Origin: Bacillota bacterium | GTDB lineage: Bacteria; Bacillota; Clostridia; Christensenellales; Aristaeellaceae | Direction of reading: 5' to 3' | Length of the DNA: 64,000 bases | NCBI GenBank assembly: GCA_023421395.1 | Contig: JAEZTL010000017.1 | Span: 76,925 to 140,924, forward strand | Shown: positions 26,391-33,696 of the stretch, one piece after another | How the letters are laid out: the number at the start of each line of letters is the position of its first letter | How positions within the stretch are numbered: position 1 is the first letter of the stretch | The notes under the pieces: generated by a model | What the model saw: only the letters and a program-made list of their open reading frames with translations | The model's database searches: none | What the model was told of the DNA's origin: nothing | Position numbers and translations under genes: made by a program

Positions 26391-27317
26391 TCAGCCCTTG
26401 ACCGATCCGATCGTGATACCCTGGACCATATACCGCTGGACGAACGGATACATCAGGATGATCGGCACCAGCGACATCGTGACCGCCGCCGCGACCATGC
26501 CGTCGGTGGTCACGTTGGACGAGACCGCGGACCCGCCGCTGTTCCAGCCGCTGTACAGGTTCTCCGCGAATGCCTGGCCGTTGTTGATGATGTCGTAGAG
26601 GTAGAGCTGGATGGTGCGCATTTCGGTGGAGTTGGTGTACATCATCACGTGGAAGTAGTTGTTCCAGTAGGTGATCGCGTACAGAAGCGCCACCGTGGCC
26701 AATACCGGCATGGACATCGGGCAGACGATGCTCCAAAGCGTCCGGACGTCGCCCGCCCCGTCGATCTTGGCCGATTCCTCGACGCTCTCGGGCAGGCCCT
26801 CGAAGTAGTTCTTGACGATGAACATGTTGAACTGCACGATGGCGAAGGGCAGAATGCAGGCCCAGTAGGTGTTGTAAATCCCGATCGTGCGGATGACCAT
26901 GTACGCCGGGATGATGCCGCCGAAGAAGACCATGCTGATCACGTACAGCATCGTCACGAGCCTGCGCCCCTTGAAGCCGGGCTTCGAAAGCGGGTAGGCC
27001 GTGGTGACGGTCGTGAACATGGAAATCGCCGTACCCATCGCGAATACGATCAGCGAATTTTTGAGAGCGCCGAAGAAGCTGGTCTTGGTCAGCACATACC
27101 CGATCGTCTCCAGTTGAAAGCCGCTGGGCCAGAAATACACCTGCCCGGCCGTCACCTGCGTGCCGAGGCTGAAAGCCTTGGAAACCACGTGCAGACAGGG
27201 CAATACCGCCATCAGGCCGAAGAGGGACAGGACCGCATAGGCAATCCCGATGGTCAGCTTTTCGCTCTTCTCCAGCGGGATGCCCTTGAGTTTCTTGCGC
27301 GCGATGCTTTTCGTCAT
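26391..27317 (-). CDS. ABC transporter permease, LplC/YtcP type
   Basis: This 308-residue membrane protein has six predicted helices. The EAA loop VEESAKIDGAGDVRTLWSIVCPMS lies at about residues 176-199, and the C-terminus PFVQRYMVQGITIGSVKG is characteristic of this permease class. It is 13 bp downstream of the LplB-type partner and upstream of the binding protein. Together they import an oligosaccharide. The ATPase is not encoded locally and is probably a shared one. Confidence 0.94.
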   Translation of the reverse strand: MTKSIARKKLKGIPLEKSEKLTIGIAYAVLSLFGLMAVLPCLHVVSKAFSLGTQVTAGQVYFWPSGFQLETIGYVLTKTSFFGALKNSLIVFAMGTAISMFTTVTTAYPLSKPGFKGRRLVTMLYVISMVFFGGIIPAYMVIRTIGIYNTYWACILPFAIVQFNMFIVKNYFEGLPESVEESAKIDGAGDVRTLWSIVCPMSMPVLATVALLYAITYWNNYFHVMMYTNSTEMRTIQLYLYDIINNGQAFAENLYSGWNSGGSAVSSNVTTDGMVAAAVTMSLVPIILMYPFVQRYMVQGITIGSVKG

Positions 27318-27330
27318 GCCGTCCGCCCCC

Positions 27331-28332
27331 TTACCAAATGCTGCGGTTCAGGAGCTTTTTGCTCACCGCGTTGGCGCCGACGATCAGCACGAACGCCACC
27401 ACCGAGTTGAAAAGGCCCAGCGCCGTCGATTGTGAGAAGTTCATCTGACCCATGCCCAGGCGGTAGACGTAGGTCTGGATGATGTCGGCCACGTCGTACA
27501 CCGCCGCGTTATAGAATACCAGCACCTGCTCAAAGCCCGTGTCAAGAATGTAGCCCACCTTGAGAATCAGCATCAGAACGATCGTAGGCAAAAGCCCCGG
27601 GATCGTCACATTCCAGATCAGCCGCCACTTGTTGGCGCCGTCGATCCGAGCCGCCTCGTAAAGGCCGATGTCAATGCCCGTGATGGCCGCAAGGTAGATG
27701 ACCGTGTTGTATCCGATTTCCTTCCAGCCTTCGGTGAACACCAGGAGGCTTCTGAAAACCGCCGTGTCGGTAAAAAAGCGGATGCGCGTCAGGCCCATGG
27801 ACGCGAGAAATGTGTTCGCGATGCCGTAGGTTCCCAGCAGCGAATAGAAAATGCCGAACACGATGACCCAGGAGAAGAAATACGGCACGTAGATCGAAGT
27901 CTGCAGAAGGCGCTTGAAGGACCTCTGGCGGATTTCGTTGAGCAGAATCGCGCAGACGATCGGAAGCGGGAAGAGGAAGAGAACCTTGTAGCCGTTGACG
28001 ATCAGCGTATTGGCCAGCACCTTCGCAAACTGGGAGCTGGCAAACAGCTTGTCAAAGTGCCGCATGCCGACCCACGGGCTGTGGGCGATGGCGTCGATGG
28101 GGTTGGCGCCCGCAAAGATGTTGTAATCCTTGAACGCCATCAAAATGCCGTAGAGCGGCGTAAATTTATAAACGAACAGGAAGACAAGGCCGGGAATCAG
28201 CATCACGTACAGCATCGGATGCTGCCGGGCGTACACAAAAAAGTTGTGGATCCTGTTTTTGACGGGAACCCTTCGGCAGGGGACCCGGTTGCCCTCTGCC
28301 GAGGAGCAGACGCGCGGAGCGTTTTGCGCCAT
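27331..28332 (-). CDS. ABC transporter permease, LplB type
   Basis: This 333-residue membrane protein has the N-terminal YVMLIPGLVFLFVYKFTPLYGILMAFKDYN characteristic of LplB proteins, about six helices and the EAA loop YEAARIDGANKWRLIWNVTIPG. The ATG at 28332 has AAAGGAAG upstream; an in-frame GTG two codons earlier is less well spaced. It is the first gene of the transporter block, with a clear promoter in the 124-bp gap after the kinase gene. Confidence 0.94.
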   Translation of the reverse strand: MAQNAPRVCSSAEGNRVPCRRVPVKNRIHNFFVYARQHPMLYVMLIPGLVFLFVYKFTPLYGILMAFKDYNIFAGANPIDAIAHSPWVGMRHFDKLFASSQFAKVLANTLIVNGYKVLFLFPLPIVCAILLNEIRQRSFKRLLQTSIYVPYFFSWVIVFGIFYSLLGTYGIANTFLASMGLTRIRFFTDTAVFRSLLVFTEGWKEIGYNTVIYLAAITGIDIGLYEAARIDGANKWRLIWNVTIPGLLPTIVLMLILKVGYILDTGFEQVLVFYNAAVYDVADIIQTYVYRLGMGQMNFSQSTALGLFNSVVAFVLIVGANAVSKKLLNRSIW

Positions 28333-28396
28333 TACCACTTCTTCCTTTCCGGCTTTGCAAATTTATATTTTATCGACAATGGAGGTTCCTTTGTTC

Positions 28397-28425
28397 AGTA
28401 TAACTTTAACACATTTTGTTCTGAA
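28397..28425 (-). promoter_or_regulatory. Promoter of the LplB-type transporter operon
   Basis: On the minus strand TTCAGA and TATACT are separated by 17 bp, 65 bp upstream of the permease start, in an AT-rich gap that stands out from the GC-rich surroundings. Confidence 0.55.
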
Positions 28426-28456
28426 TGGTAAATGCTCATATGTATGATCTTCTGGC

Positions 28457-30271
28457 TCAAACTTTCGCACCTTGCGCCCCGGGCCGGGGGATCCAGTCCC
28501 CGCCCTCCGGTTCCGCGTCGTCAAAGCGGGCGGGCAGCACGACCGAGACGCAGGTGCCTGCGCCCTCCCGCGAGGCCACCTTCAGGCCGGCCTCCGCGCC
28601 GCCGAACAGCATGAGGCGTTTGCGGACGTTGGCCACGCCATAGCCCGTGTCGCGCCCGGCCTCCCGGGTCTCCAGCAGGGTCCGCGTCTCCTCGGGCATT
28701 CCCTTCCCGTTGTCCTCCACTTCGATGAAAACCCTGTCCCGCTCCAGCCATGCGCGCAGCGTCAGCCTGCGGTCGGGCTTGTCGCAGTAGATCAGCCCGT
28801 GGATCAGCGCGTTCTCCACCAGCGGCTGCAGCGAAAACCGGGGAAGGCGGCACTCCGCCGCCTCCGGCTCAACCTCGATTTCTACCTGAAACGCGTTTTT
28901 AAACCGGCGCTGCATAATCCCCAGATAGTTCTGCGTCAGCGTCAGTTCCTCGTTCAGCGTGACCGTTCCGGGGCCCTTATTGATGCTCATGCGAAGGTAT
29001 TTTGACAGCGCGTTGACCATCCACATGCCGTTTTCCATGTCGCCGTCGGCGATCATCCATTTGATCACGTCCAGCGTGTTGTACAGGAAGTGGGGCTTGA
29101 TCTGCGCCTGCAGCGCCTGCATCTGGTATTCGGAGATGGCGAGGCGGTTCTGATACCGCTCCTCGACGATTTTCTGGGCCGCGAAGGCCATCTTGCCCGC
29201 GCTGGACCTGAGCCGCGCCAGCGCGTCCATCCTGCCCGGTCTTTCGCCCGCCGTCTGACCGTTCTCGCTCTCCAGCGCCCGGATCGCCTGATTGATCGAA
29301 AGCGTCGTGCGGCTCAGCATCATGTCGTAGGCGATCATCATCGCGATGACCAGCGCGACCAGGAGCGTCACCGCGGTCAGCACCATCAGGATCCCCGCCG
29401 TCGGCCCGCCGGCCCGGGGAAGCGCGGCGCGGTCGGTGGTGTCGATCAGGTACCAGTCGCAGGCGTCGATCTTCCCGAAGGCGGTCAATCCGTCGCCGGG
29501 GAGCGAGCCGCTCTCCTGCCGGAGGATTTGGGTCATCTGCCCGTCGTCAAGCGCCGTCTGTCCGATGCGGCTTTTGTCCGCATGGGCAATCACCACGCCG
29601 TTTCGGTCCACCAGGTACAACTCAGTGCCTTCCGCGCCGCCGGCCTGAAAGATACGGCCGATCTCGCCGACGTCGATGTCCAGATACAGCGCTCCGACGT
29701 ACTGGTTGTAATTTTGGCTGCCGGAAACCACCGCGACGCAGGAAATCGCCAGGATGCCGGACCCGATGTCCGTGGTCACCCGGCGGGGCCCCTGCCAGAA
29801 TACGCCGCCCCGCCGGTCCCCCACCAGGCTCTTAAAATCCTGGTCGCCCTCCAGCGACGCGAGCGAATAGAACGTCTCCCCCTGTCGCGAGTAGATCTTG
29901 TTCCGGGGAACGAACAGGCGGACCTTGGAAATCATGTACTTCCCCCTGTACTCATTGAGCACACGGGTCATGTCGGAATACTCTTCGATCTGTCCCTCGG
30001 TCCCGGCGTTGGAGTTGAGATAAGGATAGACCGTGCCGAGCAGCGTCCTTGCGCTGTCGGAGGTCTGCTGGAGCCGGTAATTCAAATTGTTTTTGGCCTG
30101 TTCCACGGAGAGCTGCATGCTTAGCAGCACCTCTGATTCCACCGCGGCGTTCGTCGTCTGGGCGTACAGCCGGACGGAGATGATCGCGAGGCCGACAAGG
30201 GCCGCCATCAGCGCCACCAGCACGGCGCGCGTCAGGTACAGGTTCCGCCGCGGGAACGCGCCGCCCGTCAT
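28457..30271 (-). CDS. Sensor histidine kinase (YesM-like)
   Basis: This 604-residue protein has a first membrane helix at about 15-37 and a long extracytoplasmic dCache-like sensor region to about residue 285, then a second helix near 293-318. The kinase motif is AQIKPHFLYNTLDVIKW (Lys where Asn is usual, His retained). The ATPase domain shows SLQPLVENALIHGLIY, DNGKGMPEE and GYGVANVRKRL. It is second in a regulator-kinase pair with an ATGA overlap and sits immediately upstream of the LplB-type transporter on the same strand, its probable target. Confidence 0.95.
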   Translation of the reverse strand: MTGGAFPRRNLYLTRAVLVALMAALVGLAIISVRLYAQTTNAAVESEVLLSMQLSVEQAKNNLNYRLQQTSDSARTLLGTVYPYLNSNAGTEGQIEEYSDMTRVLNEYRGKYMISKVRLFVPRNKIYSRQGETFYSLASLEGDQDFKSLVGDRRGGVFWQGPRRVTTDIGSGILAISCVAVVSGSQNYNQYVGALYLDIDVGEIGRIFQAGGAEGTELYLVDRNGVVIAHADKSRIGQTALDDGQMTQILRQESGSLPGDGLTAFGKIDACDWYLIDTTDRAALPRAGGPTAGILMVLTAVTLLVALVIAMMIAYDMMLSRTTLSINQAIRALESENGQTAGERPGRMDALARLRSSAGKMAFAAQKIVEERYQNRLAISEYQMQALQAQIKPHFLYNTLDVIKWMIADGDMENGMWMVNALSKYLRMSINKGPGTVTLNEELTLTQNYLGIMQRRFKNAFQVEIEVEPEAAECRLPRFSLQPLVENALIHGLIYCDKPDRRLTLRAWLERDRVFIEVEDNGKGMPEETRTLLETREAGRDTGYGVANVRKRLMLFGGAEAGLKVASREGAGTCVSVVLPARFDDAEPEGGDWIPRPGAQGAKV

Positions 30272-31896
30272 ACCTTGTTGCCCTTCCAGGCGCCGAGCAT
30301 GGCATTCTCCCGGTACTCGCTGGGCGTGAGCCCGGTGTACTTTTTAAACAGCTTTGAGAAATAACTGGGCGACAGGTAGCCCACCATGAAGCACACATCG
30401 TAGAGCAGGATGCCGGAGTCCGTCAGCAGTTCCTTGGCGCGGCGGATGCGCTCCAGCGTGATGTATTCGTTGATGGTTCTGCCGGTTTGCTGCTTGAAGA
30501 GGACGCATAGATAGGTCGGCGTCAGGTACACCTCCTGCGCGAGGCTGGAAACCGACAGCCGCTCCGCGTACTTGCTGCCGATGATCTCCCGGACCCGCTG
30601 AATGACCGCGCTGGGCTGCGGCGCGCTGCGCCGCTGAATGAGCGCCGTAACCTCCTCGTAGGCCTGGGCGATCAGCTCTTCCTGCTCTTCCCCTCTGCAG
30701 GACAAAAACCGTTCCACAAGCCGGCGCTGTGACGCGTAGACGCCCTTTTCCCGGGTCGAAAGGTTGGTCAGGAGCCTCCCCGGCAGCAGCAGCAGGAACA
30801 TCAGGAAGTTCTGCTGCTCGTCTTCGGAGGGGATCTGGCGCACATATTCGATCATGCTCAGCCGCGCCCTCCGGACGGCTTCGGCGTCGCCGTTCATGAT
30901 CGCCTCTCCGATCTCCTTTTCGGCGCGCTCCCGGGTGATTTTCAGGTCGTCGACCTCCTCGTACTTGTTGACCGAGATGGGCAGCTCGGAGTCGATCAGA
31001 TAGCGCATCTCGATCGCCTCGCAGGCGCTCTGGTAGGCGTCCCGGATTCTGAATATGCCCGTGAACCGGCCGCTGATGCCGATCGAGACGATCAGTCCCA
31101 GTTCCGCCTGAAGGCGTTCGCGCACGTTCGCCGCCACGCCCAGCAGCGTCGTCTCGCAGTCCTCGCGCTCGGCGTTGACGATCAGGATGTATTCGCTGAG
31201 CCGGTCTTTAAAGCAGATGCTGCTGCCGTGGCGCAGCAGCACCTCCTCGCAGATGGTCTGGATCTTCAGGCTGAACAGCATCCGCTCCTTCTCGTTCATG
31301 CCGCCGATGGCCTGCCATTTGTTGGCCAGGCGCACCACCATCACCGCGTAATGGACGGAGGCCTCCAGCGGTATGCCCAGGTACTGCAGCTCGCTGAGCG
31401 CCGTCGCCTCGTCCTCGTCGCGCTCCCGCAACAGCGACGCAAGGCGGCGGTTTCTGAGCAGCGGCATCGACTGGGCCAGCATCTCTTCCATCTCGTAGAG
31501 CTTCTTCTCGCGCGCCTGCTCCTCGCCGATGATCCCCATCACCCGGGTCAGCGTCTGGTCCATCTCGTCCAGGTCGATGGATTTCAGAATGTAGTCCACG
31601 GCGTCCAGCTTCAGGGCATCCTTGAGATAGGCCACGTCGGCGTGGCCGCTGACAAAGAGGATTTTGGTACGCGGGTGTGCCGCGCGCACCCGCTTCGCCA
31701 ACTCGATGCCATCCATGAAGGGCGTGCAGACGTCGGTCACCACCAGGTCCACCGGGCGCTCCCGGACGTAGTTCCAGGCCTCCTGCCCGTTCGGGAAGGC
31801 GCCAACGATTTCCACGCCATGCCGCTGCCAGTTCACATGGTTTTTCAACCCGCTCAGCACCGCTTCCTCGTCGTCCACCAGAATGGCCTTGTACAT
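30268..31896 (-). CDS. AraC-type response regulator (YesN-like)
   Basis: This 542-residue regulator starts at the ATG at 31896 with GGGAGG upstream. The receiver has Asp8/Asp9, phospho-acceptor Asp55 (VVTDVCTPFMDG) and LKSIDLDEMD with the conserved Lys. A long middle region leads to a C-terminal AraC pair of helix-turn-helix motifs (about residues 440-540, GLTPSEYRENAML). It is encoded before its kinase with an ATGA overlap. Three exact tandem 14-bp repeats lie about 42 bases upstream of the start and could be an autoregulatory site. Confidence 0.95.
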   Translation of the reverse strand: MYKAILVDDEEAVLSGLKNHVNWQRHGVEIVGAFPNGQEAWNYVRERPVDLVVTDVCTPFMDGIELAKRVRAAHPRTKILFVSGHADVAYLKDALKLDAVDYILKSIDLDEMDQTLTRVMGIIGEEQAREKKLYEMEEMLAQSMPLLRNRRLASLLRERDEDEATALSELQYLGIPLEASVHYAVMVVRLANKWQAIGGMNEKERMLFSLKIQTICEEVLLRHGSSICFKDRLSEYILIVNAEREDCETTLLGVAANVRERLQAELGLIVSIGISGRFTGIFRIRDAYQSACEAIEMRYLIDSELPISVNKYEEVDDLKITRERAEKEIGEAIMNGDAEAVRRARLSMIEYVRQIPSEDEQQNFLMFLLLLPGRLLTNLSTREKGVYASQRRLVERFLSCRGEEQEELIAQAYEEVTALIQRRSAPQPSAVIQRVREIIGSKYAERLSVSSLAQEVYLTPTYLCVLFKQQTGRTINEYITLERIRRAKELLTDSGILLYDVCFMVGYLSPSYFSKLFKKYTGLTPSEYRENAMLGAWKGNKV

Positions 31897-31937
31897 CGCC
31901 GTGTCCTCCCTTCTCCAAATGCGTCCCGGATTCACCC

Positions 31938-31979
31938 CGCACGGATTCCGCCGCACGGATTCCGCCGCACGGATTCCGC
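31938..31979. repeat. Three tandem 14-bp repeats upstream of the response regulator
   Basis: The unit CGCACGGATTCCGC occurs three times with no gap and no mismatch, between the regulator start (31896) and the stop of the FAD gene at 32055. A diverged fourth unit (GGTGAATCCGGGAC on the minus strand) lies on the regulator side. The 14-bp period is not a helical multiple. It may be an operator array or a simple-repeat expansion. Confidence 0.75.
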
Positions 31980-32054
31980 CACGCCCGCGGCGGTCTGAAA
32001 ACGGCCGTCCCAGCCGCCTGTTCGGCGCGCGGAGCCGGCCGTCGCGGGCCAACT

Positions 32055-33458
32055 TCAGCCTTTCTCAGGCCACATCACCCTGGCGTTCGGATCGGTCTCA
32101 AGCATCACACCGTCGGCGCGCAGGATTTTGCGAATCTCCCGAACGTCCACATCGCCGGGGTCAACCCCCTGGCGGGCCGCCAGCGCGGCGCCGACGCCCG
32201 CGCCCTGGCCCATCACCATCAGCGGGGGCATCACGCGGGCGGAACTGAGCGCCACCGCGTCCATCGACGCGCACCGGCCGCTGAACATCAGGTTCCGGAT
32301 ATCGCTGGAGCAGGTCATCCCGTAGGGCAGCCCGTAGGGTTTCACCTTTTTGACAATCGTGCCCGCGCCGCCTCCGTCGTGAATGTCGATGATGTAGGAG
32401 CCGATGCCCACCGAGTCCTCGCCGATCACGCCGCCCAGCAGCATGTCCTCGGTCAGCGTCCGGATGCCGTGGAACCGGCGGGACTCGCGCACGCCCAGGA
32501 ACGGGTAGATCTGCGTCAGGTAGCATTTTTCGAAGCCCGGCACATGCTTGCGGAGCGTTTCGACCAACTTCAGGTTCTGGATGTGACCCTCGATTTCCGC
32601 CTTGGTCAGGTCGAACACATCGCTGCCGTCGATGCCCTGGTGGCGGGTACAGTTCAGATGCACCTGGCCGGGAATGAGGCTCTGGATGTAGATCAGCGTA
32701 TCCCGGCTGACCGGAAGCTCGCCCTTCTCCCGAAGTTCTCCGAACAGCTTGCGCAGCCCCACCAGTACGTGGTGGTTCGGGTTGGATCGCAAATAAGACG
32801 CGTCGTAGCCCGGATAGGTTTCGATCGTCGGCGCCAGCCGCATCTGTTCGGGGTTGTCCTCCAGGTAGCGGATGATCCCGTCAAAGTCCACGCCGCCCAC
32901 CGTGCACATCAGCGTCGGCGGCTGCAATACGCCCGTACCCTTCTGGCCCATCTCGAACCTCGCGCCTGCGATGAAACCCACGTCGCCGTCGCCGGTGGCG
33001 TCGATAAACACCTTGGCGCGCGCCTCGATCCGGTGGGCCTTTCCGAACAGCGTCACCGACCGGAGCACGCCGTTTTCGACGTCCGCATCGATCACCTCCG
33101 TGTGCAGGAGCAGCTCCACCCCGGCCTCAAGGCACTTCTCAAAGGCGACGACCTTGAACACCTCGTGGTCGTAGATGGTCACCGAGTCGTGCATCGGGCA
33201 CCAATGGTGCGGGCTGGCCGCGCCCCGCGCCGCCAGCGCGTCGATCAATTCCTGCGCGATGCCGCGGATCACCTGGTTGCCGTCCTTGTCCAGATATGCC
33301 AGAAGCGGCAGCCCGATCGTGAGGTTTCCGCCCAGGTAGCCGTTTTTTTCCACCAGCAGCACCTTCGCGCCCTGCCGCGCGGCGGCGATCGCCGCGGGCA
33401 GTCCGCCCGGCCCGCCCCCGATGACAATCACGTCATACGTCACGATGCCCGTTTTCAT
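32055..33458 (-). CDS. FAD-dependent oxidoreductase (FAD_oxidored family)
   Basis: This 467-residue flavoprotein starts at the ATG at 33458 (GGGAGG upstream). Motifs: GGGPGG (14-19), VEKNGYLGGNLTIGLPLLA, VFIDATGDGDVGFIAGARFE, LGVRESRRFHGIRTLTEDM and the C-terminal GRCASMDAVALSSARVMPPLMVMGQGAGVGAALA. It has its own strong promoter facing left. The response regulator and kinase follow on the same strand, so it may be the first gene of that operon. Substrate unknown. Confidence 0.92.
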   Translation of the reverse strand: MKTGIVTYDVIVIGGGPGGLPAAIAAARQGAKVLLVEKNGYLGGNLTIGLPLLAYLDKDGNQVIRGIAQELIDALAARGAASPHHWCPMHDSVTIYDHEVFKVVAFEKCLEAGVELLLHTEVIDADVENGVLRSVTLFGKAHRIEARAKVFIDATGDGDVGFIAGARFEMGQKGTGVLQPPTLMCTVGGVDFDGIIRYLEDNPEQMRLAPTIETYPGYDASYLRSNPNHHVLVGLRKLFGELREKGELPVSRDTLIYIQSLIPGQVHLNCTRHQGIDGSDVFDLTKAEIEGHIQNLKLVETLRKHVPGFEKCYLTQIYPFLGVRESRRFHGIRTLTEDMLLGGVIGEDSVGIGSYIIDIHDGGGAGTIVKKVKPYGLPYGMTCSSDIRNLMFSGRCASMDAVALSSARVMPPLMVMGQGAGVGAALAARQGVDPGDVDVREIRKILRADGVMLETDPNARVMWPEKG

Positions 33459-33504
33459 TGTCCCGTCCTCCCGTTCGCCTCTTTCACACAAAGGCCATGA
33501 TTAT

Positions 33505-33533
33505 AGTATAGGCGCGCGGATTTTGAAAGTCAA
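33505..33533 (-). promoter_or_regulatory. Promoter of the leftward FAD gene
   Basis: TTGACT and TATACT with a 17-bp spacer on the minus strand, 47 bp upstream of the ATG at 33458. This is a near-consensus sigma-70 promoter. Confidence 0.75.
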
Positions 33534-33545
33534 TTCTGGAGATAA

Positions 33546-33560
33546 CATTCAAAAAGAATG
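33546..33560. promoter_or_regulatory. Small dyad between divergent FAD-gene promoters
   Basis: CATTC-AAAAA-GAATG, a perfect 5-bp inverted repeat, lies in AT-rich DNA between the two divergent -35 elements. It is a possible operator for coordinated control of both FAD genes. Confidence 0.35.
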
Positions 33561-33614
33561 AGACAGATTCTAAATATTGAACCATAAATCGCAGAAATCC
33601 ATAAGATTTGTGCG

Positions 33615-33643
33615 TTGACGCCGCGCCGGGCGCATGCTACCAT
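33615..33643 (+). promoter_or_regulatory. Promoter of the rightward FAD genes
   Basis: TTGACG and TACCAT are separated by 17 bp, 54 bp before the ATG at 33697. The spacer holds the 15-base block GCGCCGGGCGCATGC, which also occurs downstream of a TTGACG in front of the GH32 gene. Confidence 0.55.
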
Positions 33644-33696
33644 CAAGGTCGGCAGCCGGCCTACGGGCATACGGCGCGAAGGAGCGTGCGTCCTAC

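Noticed and set aside
23637..27410. Open frame of over 1,200 codons on the plus strand
   Set aside because: It runs antisense to two FAD genes, a binding protein and most of two permeases that have clear domains and ribosome binding sites. In high-GC DNA the antisense frame often lacks stops. Its translation is His/Arg/Val-rich with no domain.
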